Source of the DNA: Vreelandella profundi
GTDB taxonomy: Bacteria; Pseudomonadota; Gammaproteobacteria; Pseudomonadales; Halomonadaceae
Length of the DNA stretch: 64,000 bases
NCBI RefSeq assembly: GCF_019722725.1
Contig: NZ_CP077941.1
Span: 1,736,001 to 1,800,000, forward strand
Direction: 5' to 3'
The notes under the pieces were generated by a model. That model saw only the letters and a program-made list of their open reading frames with translations. It searched no databases and was not told where the DNA came from. The translations under genes were made by a program, and so were the position numbers. Below are positions 26,471 through 35,299 of this stretch, piece by piece (the first letter of the stretch is position 1; each line of letters opens with the position of its first letter).

Positions 26471-27922
26471 ATGTCTGTTCATTATCAGCGCTACGGCGAT
26501 ATTGGCGTTATCCAAATCGACAGCCCGCCGGTTAATGCCCTAGGTCATGCGGTGCGCAGTGGCTTAATCAATGCGCTTGAAGAAGGTATTGCCGATACAC
26601 ACACGAGCGCGTTGGTGCTGTTAGCTAACGGCCGTACGTTTATCGCCGGTGCGGACATTCGCGAGTTTGGTAAACCGCCCCAGGCACCGCTACTGCCCGA
26701 TGTTGTTTCCCAGCTGGAAGCCTGCCCCAAACCGTTGATTGCCTCTCTGCACGGTACAGCGCTTGGCGGCGGCCTGGAAGTTGCGCTTGGGTGCCATTAC
26801 CGAGTCGCGCTAGCCGATACGCGTGTGGGGCTACCTGAGGTAAAGCTTGGCCTACTTCCGGGCGCAGGTGGCACGCAGCGTTTGCCTCGCTTGGTGGGTG
26901 TCGAGCGTGCACTAGAAATGATCACCAGCGGGCGCTTTGTAGGTGCTGAAGAAGCGCTTGAAGCGGGTATTATTGATGCCATTAGCGATGCTCCAACGCC
27001 ACTTGAGGCAGGATTAGCCGTGGCGAAAAAAGTGTTAAACGCAGAGCAGGCATGTCGTATCACCGGCGAGCTCCCCCCGCCTGCGGCTAATGCCCAAGCC
27101 ATAGCCGCCACGCTTGAGCACCTAACTCAGTCATCGCCAGCGCTTTTTTCGCCATTTCGCATTGTTGAAGCGATTGAAGCCTGCGTAACGGCGCAGTCGC
27201 TTCAAGCCGGGCTTCGCCGTGAGCGAGAGCTATTTTTAGCCTGCATGGACTCCCCCCAGCGCGCGGGGCTTATCCATCTCTTTTTTGCCGCGCGCAGCCC
27301 GCACGTGGTGCCTGATGCTGAAAAAAACAGCGCCGTTAGCTTAAGCAAATATAACAATGTGGCGCTTCTTGGCCAGCATCCGCTGTTTGAGAAACTCAAA
27401 AAAGCCGCTCAGCGGGCCGGCATTATCCTGACAAGCAAGCCCACCAATGTAACGGAGCTGTGCTTATTAGCACCGGGTGCGCATATAGGTGAAGGCAGCG
27501 TTTCACCTGGCGGCATACCCGTTATTGCACTGCACGAGGTCGATACTCCAGGGTGCAGTGAGGCAACGCTAAGTCTGATCATCGTTGCAAACAGCGACAT
27601 CGTTGAGCTGGCCAATATTAGCGCTGAGCCACTGATCCAGCAGCAGGCAGCGCTTACCTTGAAAGCACTGCGTATCAACGTGGTGGTAAGCCAGCAGCGT
27701 AGCTTACTTAATGCAATGCACGATGCCATGCAGCAGGTTTCAGCTGATGAGCAACAGTCAGCGCTTGAAAAAATAAGTATCAGTATTGCTGAACAGGGCT
27801 TCTGCTATCGCGAAAGCGATATCGATTTACTGGCCGTAGAAGCGCTGGGCTATCCACGCCACTTAGGCGGGCCACATCGCCAAGCAACGCTCGCAGCCGC
27901 GGCCAAGGACGCACAAAAATGA
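26471..27922 (+). CDS. Enoyl-CoA hydratase with degenerate 3-hydroxyacyl-CoA dehydrogenase half
   Basis: 483 residues from the ATG at 26471 (GGGAG upstream; earlier in-frame ATGs at 26414 and 26441 lack support). Residues 1-190 are a crotonase domain: AGADIREFG for the oxyanion hole, and both catalytic glutamates, E103 in GGGLEVAL and E123 in GLPEVKLG. The linker helix region of FadB/PimF-type multienzymes follows. The dehydrogenase half is shortened by roughly 200 residues: the NAD-binding GxGxMG loop is absent, yet the terminal GYPRHLGGPHRQA still matches the family end. Hydratase activity is likely and dehydrogenase activity unlikely. First gene of a four-gene operon; it overlaps the next by four bases. 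Confidence 0.85.
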   Translation: MSVHYQRYGDIGVIQIDSPPVNALGHAVRSGLINALEEGIADTHTSALVLLANGRTFIAGADIREFGKPPQAPLLPDVVSQLEACPKPLIASLHGTALGGGLEVALGCHYRVALADTRVGLPEVKLGLLPGAGGTQRLPRLVGVERALEMITSGRFVGAEEALEAGIIDAISDAPTPLEAGLAVAKKVLNAEQACRITGELPPPAANAQAIAATLEHLTQSSPALFSPFRIVEAIEACVTAQSLQAGLRRERELFLACMDSPQRAGLIHLFFAARSPHVVPDAEKNSAVSLSKYNNVALLGQHPLFEKLKKAAQRAGIILTSKPTNVTELCLLAPGAHIGEGSVSPGGIPVIALHEVDTPGCSEATLSLIIVANSDIVELANISAEPLIQQQAALTLKALRINVVVSQQRSLLNAMHDAMQQVSADEQQSALEKISISIAEQGFCYRESDIDLLAVEALGYPRHLGGPHRQATLAAAAKDAQK

Positions 27923-29112
27923 ATCTGACCTTTAGTCCTGAAGAACAGGTCTTTCGTACTGAGGTGCGCCGCTTTCTTAGCGATTCATTACCCGGCGATA
28001 TCCGCGAGCGCGTTCGCTTAGGACGCTATCTACGTGCGGACGATCATCTTCGCTGGCAAAACATTCTCAGCGAACAAGGCTGGCTGGCATCGAACTGGCC
28101 AACAGAACACGGCGGCCCCGGCTGGGGTCCGGTTCAGCGGCATATTTTTGATGAAGAGTGCGCCGCTGCTCATGCACCTACCGTCGTGCCCTTTGGGGTT
28201 AACATGGTGGCGCCAGTCATCATGAAATTCGGTACCGCTGAACAGCAACAGCACTATTTGCCGCGTATTCTTAACAATCAAGACTGGTGGTGCCAGGGAT
28301 ATTCCGAGCCGGGCGCTGGTTCTGATTTGGCGAGTTTAACGACCCGTGCAGTGCGCGACGGCGAGCACTACATCGTCAATGGCCAAAAAACGTGGACCAC
28401 CCTGGGCCAGCACGCCAACATGCTGTTCTGTTTAGTGCGCACTGACTCGGCGGCTAAAAAGCAGGCGGGCATCAGCTTTCTACTGATTGATATGCAAACC
28501 CCAGGCATCTCCGTGCGCCCGATTATAACGCTCGACGGTGCCCACGAAGTGAATGAAGTGTTTTTAGACAATGTCCGCGTACCGGTCGAAAACCGCGTGG
28601 GTGAAGAAGGCCAAGGGTGGACCTGTGCCAAGTTTTTACTGACTCATGAGCGCACCGGTATCGCAGGGCTTGGCCACGCTAAGCAGGCCTTACGCCATTT
28701 GAAATCACTTGCTAGTCGTATTGAGCACCGTGGTAAACCGCTGCTGACGCTACCCAGCTTTCGCCAGCGGGTCGTAAAAGCCGAGCTTGAACTCATGGCG
28801 CTTGAAGTGACTAACCTGCGCGTGATTGCCGCTGCCCGCAATGGCAGCGCACCCGGGGCGGAAAGCTCGCTGTTAAAAGTACGCGGGTCTGAGCTTCGCC
28901 AAGAGCTAAGCGAACTAACCCGCCGCGCACTTGGCCCTGCCGCCCTGCCATTTTTCCCTGAGTTTCTACATGGCGAAGCCAGTCTAGATGAAGGTTTAGC
29001 TCAACGTGCAGCCGCCAGCGCTCAGTATTTTAATCGCCGCAAGCTATCGATTTATGGCGGCGCCAACGAAATACAAAAAACGATCGTCGCTAAAACTATT
29101 TTAGGCATGTGA
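27919..29112 (+). CDS. Acyl-CoA dehydrogenase, PimC-like large subunit
   Basis: 397 residues. WCQGYSEPGAGSDLASLTT (about 121-139) and GQKTWTT are FAD and substrate loops, and LLTHERTGIAGLG and IYGGANEIQKTI are C-terminal motifs. The canonical catalytic Glu of YEGT is a glycine here (IYGGAN), as in large subunits of paired acyl-CoA dehydrogenases. Strong similarity to PimC, with a PimD-like partner next, suggests a heteromeric flavoenzyme for dicarboxylyl-CoA or another bulky acyl-CoA. Electrons would pass to ETF, encoded at 32-34 kb. Its ATG overlaps the preceding stop. Confidence 0.86.
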   Translation: MNLTFSPEEQVFRTEVRRFLSDSLPGDIRERVRLGRYLRADDHLRWQNILSEQGWLASNWPTEHGGPGWGPVQRHIFDEECAAAHAPTVVPFGVNMVAPVIMKFGTAEQQQHYLPRILNNQDWWCQGYSEPGAGSDLASLTTRAVRDGEHYIVNGQKTWTTLGQHANMLFCLVRTDSAAKKQAGISFLLIDMQTPGISVRPIITLDGAHEVNEVFLDNVRVPVENRVGEEGQGWTCAKFLLTHERTGIAGLGHAKQALRHLKSLASRIEHRGKPLLTLPSFRQRVVKAELELMALEVTNLRVIAAARNGSAPGAESSLLKVRGSELRQELSELTRRALGPAALPFFPEFLHGEASLDEGLAQRAAASAQYFNRRKLSIYGGANEIQKTIVAKTILGM

Positions 29113-29122
29113 GGAGCGCAGC

Positions 29123-30241
29123 ATGGATTTTGCTTTAACCGATGAACAGCGCATGCTCGAAGAGACGCTCACGCGCCTAGTCGCCGACCAGGTTTCGCCC
29201 GAGCAGCGCCGCACGCTGCTTAATGCAGCCGGTACAGAGACATCCGCGCTATGGCGTACGTTTGCTGAACTGGGCATTCTTCACATGCCCTTTAGCGAAG
29301 ACGTTGGCGGACTAGGCGGCGATGGCACCGACCTGATGATTATCATGCAGGCGCTGGGCCGCGGGCTGGTGCCCGAGCCTTATCTCGCAGGCCTGTTGCT
29401 CCCCGGTGAGCTCTTAGCGCTTACCGCCAACAGCGCGCAGCAGCTGCGCTGGTTAACACCGCTGCTAGAAGGTGAACATCAGCTGGCGCTTGCCTGGCAA
29501 GAGCATCATGCTCGTTACGATGCCTTTGCCGTTTCTACTCAGGCGATCCAACGTAACGGCCAGTGGCTATTAACGGGCAGAAAGGACGTCGTACTGAACC
29601 TTAAAGCCGCGGCGGCGACGCTGGTTACGGCACGTGTCGAGAGCGGTAAACTAGGGCTATTCATAGTCCCCGCTGGCACTGCCGGTAGCACGACGCATCA
29701 CTACCGCACCATGGATGATCAGTCCGCCGGGGATTTAACGCTGGAAAACGTTACGCTAGCACTAGACAACTGCTTGAGTGAGGACGTCAGTAACGCGCTT
29801 TCCGAGGTGTTGGCTATTGGCCGAGCGGCGCTGTGTGCCGAGGCTATCGGTGCCATGGAAACAGCCTGCGATCAGACGCTGGCCTATATTAAAGAACGAA
29901 AGCAGTTTGGCTTGCCGCTAGCAGCCTTCCAAGCATTGCAACATCGTATGGTGGATATGCATCTGCACTTAGAGCAGTCTCGCTCGATGGCTATTTTGGC
30001 AGCGACTAGCCTGACGCTACCTCCCCACGAGCGCGATTATAAAATCGCGGCGGCCAAGGCATATTGCGGCGAGTCAGCTCGTTTTATTGCCGAGCAGGCC
30101 ATTCAGCTTCACGGTGCCATGGGTATGACGGATGAGTGCTATGTCTCCAACTACGCCAAGCATCTGGTCATGTTCGACCACTACCTGGGTGACAGCGACT
30201 ATCATCTAGAAACGGTCAGCGAACGTTTAGAGGTCGCTTAA
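29123..30241 (+). CDS. Acyl-CoA dehydrogenase, PimD-like small subunit
   Basis: 372 residues, opening with MDFALTDEQRMLEETLTRL. VGGLGGDGTDLMIIMQALGR and LAYIKERKQFGLPLAAFQAL fit the acyl-CoA dehydrogenase fold. The central beta domain is reduced and lacks the full SEPGAGSD loop, typical of the second subunit of PimC/PimD-type pairs. HGAMGMTDECYVSNYAKHL replaces the usual HGGxGY pattern. It starts ten bases after the large subunit with GAGGAG overlapping that stop. Function as a partner subunit is inferred from pairing; activity alone is doubtful. Confidence 0.85.
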   Translation: MDFALTDEQRMLEETLTRLVADQVSPEQRRTLLNAAGTETSALWRTFAELGILHMPFSEDVGGLGGDGTDLMIIMQALGRGLVPEPYLAGLLLPGELLALTANSAQQLRWLTPLLEGEHQLALAWQEHHARYDAFAVSTQAIQRNGQWLLTGRKDVVLNLKAAAATLVTARVESGKLGLFIVPAGTAGSTTHHYRTMDDQSAGDLTLENVTLALDNCLSEDVSNALSEVLAIGRAALCAEAIGAMETACDQTLAYIKERKQFGLPLAAFQALQHRMVDMHLHLEQSRSMAILAATSLTLPPHERDYKIAAAKAYCGESARFIAEQAIQLHGAMGMTDECYVSNYAKHLVMFDHYLGDSDYHLETVSERLEVA

Positions 30242-30250
30242 GGAGCATAG

Positions 30251-31030
30251 ATGCCAAATCAAACTGACGACTTAATTCATATCAGCACTATCGAAAATGG
30301 CGTTGTAGAAGTCACCATTGCGCGTCCAGAAGTGCGCAATGCGTTAAATGAACCCACCGCTCTGGCCCTTAATAACGCGCTGGCAGCAGTAGCAAAGGAT
30401 GCTCAAATTCGCTGCGTGATTTTACGCGGCGAAGGAAGTTCTTTTTGCGCCGGTGCTGACCTGGCAGAGTTTGAAAAGGCAGCCTCGCAGCCAGCCAGCG
30501 AACGGCTTGAAACACTCTTTCTGCCCGCCCTGCGCTGCCTGATGACGATGGATAAACCGGTAATTGCAGCAGTCACGGGCGCCGCGGCGGGCATTGGCGT
30601 TTCCTATGTTCTCGCCAGCGACATGGTCGTTATGGGACGTTCCGCCTACCTGAAACTTGCTTTTATCAACATAGGATTGATTCCAGACGGTGGCGCCTGC
30701 TGGCATTTAGTGCGTACGCTTGGCCATGCCCAGGCGTTTGAAATGGCCGCCCTTGCCACACCCATTTCGGCTGAGCGCTGCCTGGCGCTGGGTCTGGCTA
30801 ACCGGATAAGCGACGATGACCAGGTACTCGAAGAGGCTCGCCGCTTAGCGCAGATGCTAGTGGCGCAATCCCCCCAAGCCTTGAGCGCCACTAAGCGTGC
30901 ACTCCGTGAAGCGGCGCAGGTCTCGCTTAATGACACCATGACCCTTGAAGGTGAACTTCAGGATCAATGCAAAGCTTCTGACGATTTTCAGGCCCGGGTG
31001 GCAGCGTTTCGTCAAAGCCGCCGCAAATGA
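30251..31030 (+). CDS. Enoyl-CoA hydratase/isomerase, PaaG-like
   Basis: A 259-residue crotonase-fold protein. SSFCAGADLAEF forms the oxyanion hole. The first catalytic Glu position is not acidic (AAAGIGVSYVLA), and the second region reads FINIGLIPDGG with an aspartate, as in PaaG-type isomerases. It may therefore shift double bonds or isomerise rather than hydrate, complementing the bona fide hydratase domain at the head of the operon. AGGAG lies upstream, nine bases after the previous stop. Its 3' end overlaps the convergent nitronate monooxygenase gene by 19 bases. Confidence 0.85.
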   Translation: MPNQTDDLIHISTIENGVVEVTIARPEVRNALNEPTALALNNALAAVAKDAQIRCVILRGEGSSFCAGADLAEFEKAASQPASERLETLFLPALRCLMTMDKPVIAAVTGAAAGIGVSYVLASDMVVMGRSAYLKLAFINIGLIPDGGACWHLVRTLGHAQAFEMAALATPISAERCLALGLANRISDDDQVLEEARRLAQMLVAQSPQALSATKRALREAAQVSLNDTMTLEGELQDQCKASDDFQARVAAFRQSRRK

Positions 31031-31983
31031 TCCAGCGCTTTCTGGTAATCATGGCGCAGCGTGGCGACTTCTTCGGCTACGCTGCGAAGCGACGTAATCG
31101 CGCCAACGCCCTGCCCTGCGCCCCAAATATCCCGCCATGCTTTTGCCTTACTGCTACCGTCAGAGCCGTAGCGCATTGCGGCTTTATCGCCCTCTGGCAG
31201 CGTATCGGGATCAAGGCCTGCCAGCTCAATACTGGCGCGCAAATAGTTACCGTGCACGCCGGTAAACAGGTTGGTATAGACGATGTCTCCTGCCGCAGCA
31301 TCGAGCACCATTTGCTTATAAGCCGCTTGCGCGTTGGCTTCTTGAGTGGCAATAAAGCGGGTTCCCATATACACCAAGTCCACGCCAAGCGCCCTAGCAG
31401 CCGCAATCTGCTCGCCTTTAGTAATCGCGCCTGCGAGCACCAGCGGCCCGTCGTAAAAACGGCGCACTTCAGCCACAAAGGCAAAAGGATTAAGGCTCCC
31501 TGCATGGCCGCCTGCGCCGTGGCATACCAAAATTAAGCCGTCGACACCGGCATCGATGGCTTTTCGCGCGTGTCGCAGCGTAGTCACATCGTGGAACACC
31601 AGGCCGCCGTACGCATGCACCTGCTCAACCACCCGGTTAGGCGCATGCAGGCTAGTAATAACCAGCGGCACCTTAAACTCGGCGCACAGCGCTACGTCGT
31701 GTTCCAGACGATCATTAGTGGGATGGACGATTTGATTAACGGCAAATGGCGCCGACGGACTTTCAGGGTGCTGCTTGTCATAGTCAGCTAAGGTCTGCGT
31801 AATATGACTCAGCCACTCTCGGAGTACGTTTGCCGGGCGCGCATTGAGTGCGGGGAACGCGCCGACAATACCTGCCTGACACTGAGCAATGACCAGCTCT
31901 GGCCCTGAAACGATAAACATCGGGGAGCCGATCACCGGCAGAGTTAACGAAGCGGTTAGGCGCGATAGCATGGAACGGCTCAC
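31012..31983 (-). CDS. Nitronate monooxygenase (NMO family)
   Basis: A 323-residue FMN-dependent TIM barrel. SPMFIVSGPELV is the N-terminal FMN region, CHGAGGHAGS the conserved catalytic stretch, GAITKGEQIAAARALGVDLV the phosphate-binding helix, and GTRFIATQEA the next loop. Enzymes of this group oxidise alkyl nitronates such as propionate-3-nitronate, but members beside fatty-acid genes are sometimes annotated as enoyl reductases, and that cannot be excluded. It is transcribed against the pim-like operon and sits 73 bases upstream of the etfA stop on the same strand as etfBA. Confidence 0.87.
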   Translation of the reverse strand: MSRSMLSRLTASLTLPVIGSPMFIVSGPELVIAQCQAGIVGAFPALNARPANVLREWLSHITQTLADYDKQHPESPSAPFAVNQIVHPTNDRLEHDVALCAEFKVPLVITSLHAPNRVVEQVHAYGGLVFHDVTTLRHARKAIDAGVDGLILVCHGAGGHAGSLNPFAFVAEVRRFYDGPLVLAGAITKGEQIAAARALGVDLVYMGTRFIATQEANAQAAYKQMVLDAAAGDIVYTNLFTGVHGNYLRASIELAGLDPDTLPEGDKAAMRYGSDGSSKAKAWRDIWGAGQGVGAITSLRSVAEEVATLRHDYQKALDHLRRL

Positions 31984-32014
31984 TGGTTATTATTTTAAGG
32001 GGTATCAATAGCGC

Positions 32015-32039
32015 AAAAAGGCCCCGCGCAGGGACCCTT
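32015..32039 (-). terminator. Terminator of etfBA
   Basis: On the minus strand AAGGGTCCC, loop TGCGC, then GGGGCCTT forms a GC-rich stem with one G-U pair followed by five T. It lies about 17 bases after the etfA stop and 31 bases before the nitronate monooxygenase start. Confidence 0.8.
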
Positions 32040-32056
32040 ATGCATGGCTCGAACGA

Positions 32057-32983
32057 TTACAGCTTACTCTCAAGCTCAGGCAGAATCTCGAACAGGTCAC
32101 CGACCAGGCCGTAATCGGCCACTTGGAAGATCGGCGCTTCGTCGTCTTTGTTGATCGCGACGATCACCTTAGAGTCTTTCATGCCCGCCAAGTGCTGAAT
32201 AGCGCCAGAAATACCCACCGCAATGTACAAATCCGGGGCGACAATCTTGCCCGTTTGACCGACCTGCATGTCGTTAGGCACAAAGCCTGCGTCAACCGCG
32301 GCGCGAGACGCACCAATGGCAGCACCTAGCTTGTCGGCAATGCCGTCGAGCAGCTTGAAGTTCTCGCCGTTGCCCATACCACGGCCGCCAGAGATCACGA
32401 CCTTGGCGCCGCCTAGCTCGGGGCGGTCGGACGCCGCCAGCTCTTCTTTGACAAAGCGGGACTGGCTGTTTTCCACAACAATGTCGACCGCTTCTACCGG
32501 GGCGTTGTTACCTTCGCCCACCGCATCAAAGCCGGTGGTACGCACGGTCATCACTTTAAGCGCATCGTCGCTTTTTACCGTGGCAATGGCGTTACCGGCA
32601 TAAATCGGGCGCTTGAAGGTATCAGCGCTTTCGACGGCGATAATGTCAGAAAGCTGGCTGACGTCTTTTAACGCGGCTAGGCGTGGCAGCACGTTTTTAC
32701 CGGTGGTGGAGGCGCTGGCGAGGACATGAGTGTAATCACCGGCCAGTTCAACCAGCAGCGCGCTCATGGGCTCGGCTAGCTGATGGGCGTAAACGGCATT
32801 GTCGGCTACGCGCACTTTGCTCACGCCATCCAGCTTAGCGGCAGAGTCAGCGGCGGCTTGAACGCCTTCGCCGGCAACCAGAACATCAATATCACCACCA
32901 ATGGCTTTAGCAGCCGCTACAACGTGAGCGGTGGCCCCGGCCAGTTGGCCTTCGTGAAGATCAGCAAGTACCAGAATGCTCAT
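32057..32983 (-). CDS. etfA: Electron transfer flavoprotein alpha subunit
   Basis: 308 residues from the ATG at 32983, with AAGGAG upstream; an upstream TTG frame start lies inside that SD and is discounted. The C-terminal FAD domain carries [31 protein letters not shown] and [20 protein letters not shown], the EtfA signature, followed by [16 protein letters not shown]. With EtfB it takes electrons from acyl-CoA dehydrogenases and passes them to ETF-ubiquinone oxidoreductase, which is not in this window. It follows etfB by 40 bases. Confidence 0.96.
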   Translation of the reverse strand: MSILVLADLHEGQLAGATAHVVAAAKAIGGDIDVLVAGEGVQAAADSAAKLDGVSKVRVADNAVYAHQLAEPMSALLVELAGDYTHVLASASTTGKNVLPRLAALKDVSQLSDIIAVESADTFKRPIYAGNAIATVKSDDALKVMTVRTTGFDAVGEGNNAPVEAVDIVVENSQSRFVKEELAASDRPELGGAKVVISGGRGMGNGENFKLLDGIADKLGAAIGASRAAVDAGFVPNDMQVGQTGKIVAPDLYIAVGISGAIQHLAGMKDSKVIVAINKDDEAPIFQVADYGLVGDLFEILPELESKL

Positions 32984-33023
32984 GGAATTAGCTCCTTTCA
33001 AAGCCTGTTGTTAATGTACTTTG

Positions 33024-33773
33024 TTAAAGCACTTTGGCTTCGTTTTTTAGTTTGTCGACCAGCTCGTCTACCGAGGCAACTTTGACGCCGCCTTTGCGCT
33101 CAGCGGGCGACTCTACTTTGAGCAGGCTGACCTTGGAGGCCACCTCAACGCCGTAGTCGGCGGGGGTTTTAACATCCAGCGGCTTTTTCTTGGCCTTCAT
33201 GATATCGGGCAGCTTGGCGTAGCGGGGCTCGTTGAGACGCAGGTCGGTGGTAACGATCGCAGGTAACGTCAGGGCGATAGTTTGCAGACCGCCGTCGATT
33301 TCGCGGGTGACGTTAACGCTGTCGCCGTCGACCGCCACTTCAGAGGCGAACGTACCTTGGGGCAAGCCGGTCAATGCGGCGAGCATTTGGCCGGTTTGGT
33401 TATTGTCGGTGTCAATCGCCTGCTTGCCGAGAATCATCAGGCCGGGCTGTTCTTCATCGACGACCTTGGCCAGCAGCTTGGCCACCGCCAGGGATTCCAC
33501 GCGCTCGTTAGTTTCAATATGAATAGCGCGATCAGCGCCCAGCGCCAGCGCGGTACGCAGCTGCTCTTGGGCAGCTTTAGGGCCAACAGAGACGGCGATG
33601 ACTTCCGTGGCCACGCCCTTCTCTTTCAGGCGCACCGCTTCTTCCACAGCAATTTCGCAGAAGGGGTTCATGGCCATTTTAACGTTCGTCAGATCAACGT
33701 CCGAGTGGTCCGCTTTAACGCGAATTTTGACGTTGTAGTCGATGACGCGTTTAACCGCGACGAGTACTTTCAT
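33024..33773 (-). CDS. etfB: Electron transfer flavoprotein beta subunit
   Basis: 249 residues, the usual EtfB length. [20 protein letters not shown] is the N-terminal AMP-binding fold. [19 protein letters not shown] and [20 protein letters not shown] are typical, and the loop [19 protein letters not shown] contains the recognition-loop leucine region that docks with dehydrogenases. It is the first gene of etfBA, behind a promoter holding the 15-bp palindrome at 33808-33822. Confidence 0.96.
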   Translation of the reverse strand: MKVLVAVKRVIDYNVKIRVKADHSDVDLTNVKMAMNPFCEIAVEEAVRLKEKGVATEVIAVSVGPKAAQEQLRTALALGADRAIHIETNERVESLAVAKLLAKVVDEEQPGLMILGKQAIDTDNNQTGQMLAALTGLPQGTFASEVAVDGDSVNVTREIDGGLQTIALTLPAIVTTDLRLNEPRYAKLPDIMKAKKKPLDVKTPADYGVEVASKVSLLKVESPAERKGGVKVASVDELVDKLKNEAKVL

Positions 33774-33807
33774 AAGCGATGCTCCGAGCGATTAATCAAT
33801 TAGCATA

Positions 33808-33822
33808 TTTCGCACTGCAGAA
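33808..33822 (-). promoter_or_regulatory. Putative operator in the etfBA promoter
   Basis: Read on the minus strand: TTCTGCAGTGCGAAA, an imperfect 7-1-7 palindrome. A -35-like TTGAAA (33833-33828) precedes it by five bases and AT-rich -10-like sequence overlaps its end, so a bound protein would block RNA polymerase. The same word recurs at 38596 and 38679. The regulator is not shown by sequence; the IclR protein encoded at 41614 is the nearest candidate. Confidence 0.6.
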
Positions 33823-33910
33823 TGTTATTTCAATTTACAGCACGAACAGTAAAAAATTGGCCAGTAAAGGTCAAGCGCTATCCATTAGTGCTGCTAGATA
33901 GCGCGTCTAC

Positions 33911-35299
33911 TTAAAAAGGCGACCAAGCAAACCACGCTGCCAGTAAAGGGATCGAGGCTATCAAAAACCGCCCATTCCAGCGATAGCCTATCTGCGTCGC
34001 GGGCACGCCAGTGAACCTTGATAAGATGAGCATGGAGGCCGTCATTGGCGAGGACATGAGCGCCAGCGCCCAGCCCACCATTAACGACGCGCCAATTAAC
34101 GCAGGCGTTAGCCCTTCAATACCTAAGGTTGGCAGCAGGCCGACCAATAACGTTACCGTTACGATAGGATTAACGCCGACCTGGGCAAGCCCGACCACCA
34201 TTAGCATACCCAGCACCGCGTTAAATGCCCCCCACTGGTTGAGCACCACCAGCAGCGGCGCTAATTGCTGGGTATCGACTAGCCCAACGCATAGATGCCC
34301 TAAATAGCCTGCAGCCCCTAGCACTACAATCTCATTGGCACTGGGTGACAGCAGCCAGGGCAGCTGGCGATGCACCGCGCTAAGCGCGGCAGGCAGGCCC
34401 GCGTAGCCAAGCTTTCGCCGCTGCCAGGCAAGCCAAAGCAATGCGCCGATGGGCGCACCCAATAGCGCCGCAATCGGTAAGCGCAGCGCTAATAGCCATG
34501 CAATCGTAAACACCAGCGCCACAATACCCATTAGCAGCACGCTAAACTGGGCCAGCGGGCGCAATGATGGCGTAGAAACTTGATGTCGATTAGCCGGTGG
34601 GTGCGGCCCGGTCAAAAAATCAACCGCCCACCCCGTTAAGAAAATTAGCACCGCCGCGCCCAATATATACGGCGCGAGCGCCAGCCAGCTAAGCTCGGGC
34701 AGGCTCGATAGCACCACGGCCACGCCGATACCCATAGGAGAAATCAGCGGAGCCAGTGAAAACCCACGCAGCAGCGCCAACATCATGCGCCGTTGACGCG
34801 CCTCTTGCACCCAGATACGCCCTTGGGCCGCACTCAGCGTATTGCTTTTTTCAATCATGGCGGCAAACAGATTGAGCACGCCGATATTAAGAATAATGCC
34901 AAACAGCGCTGAGCCGAGCGATAAAATCGGATAGCGACGGCTAGGCGGCTGAAGCAGCATGCTCTTACCACACCGGCGCACCAAGCGTGAACGGTACGCT
35001 GGCAGCCGTAGCATGCTCAACGCCACCACGAAGGTTGCGAAAAACGCAAAGCGACCGCTGGCTTCAAACAGCAATTGACCCGGCGTGGACGACCGCCAAA
35101 GCGCTAACGCAGTGAGCACGCCCGCGGCTAACAATAGCCCTTTTGCCATGCGCGTTAGCTGACCAGCAAGTGTCGACAAATAAAGCAGCAGGGCGGCAAT
35201 GCCCACGGCCTGCCAAAAAAGGCTTCCGATCACTAGATGAAGCAGCGTTGCGAGAGTCACCACCAGCAAATAAGACACTCGCAGGCGGGCTGTGCTCAC
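33911..35299 (-). CDS. Polytopic membrane protein of unknown function
   Basis: 462 residues with about 13-14 hydrophobic segments covering nearly the whole chain. I do not recognise the family with confidence. The chain has internal similarity of layout: a loop LISPMGIGVAVVLSSLPEL near the middle and NPIVTVTLLVGLLPTLGIEG with SSPMTASMLILSRFTGVPA near the end. Asn-Pro or Ser-Pro re-entrant-like segments of this kind are typical of ion-coupled secondary transporters of the DctM/ArsB type. It is the last gene of the dehydrogenase-ligase-thioesterase operon, overlapping the thioesterase stop by four bases. Transport of an organic acid is a guess. Confidence 0.7.
   Translation of the reverse strand: MSTARLRVSYLLVVTLATLLHLVIGSLFWQAVGIAALLLYLSTLAGQLTRMAKGLLLAAGVLTALALWRSSTPGQLLFEASGRFAFFATFVVALSMLRLPAYRSRLVRRCGKSMLLQPPSRRYPILSLGSALFGIILNIGVLNLFAAMIEKSNTLSAAQGRIWVQEARQRRMMLALLRGFSLAPLISPMGIGVAVVLSSLPELSWLALAPYILGAAVLIFLTGWAVDFLTGPHPPANRHQVSTPSLRPLAQFSVLLMGIVALVFTIAWLLALRLPIAALLGAPIGALLWLAWQRRKLGYAGLPAALSAVHRQLPWLLSPSANEIVVLGAAGYLGHLCVGLVDTQQLAPLLVVLNQWGAFNAVLGMLMVVGLAQVGVNPIVTVTLLVGLLPTLGIEGLTPALIGASLMVGWALALMSSPMTASMLILSRFTGVPATQIGYRWNGRFLIASIPLLAAWFAWSPF

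Noticed and set aside
33282..33803. 173-residue plus-strand frame antisense to etfB
   Set aside because: It mirrors etfB codons, has no SD or domain, and etfB is unmistakable on the other strand.
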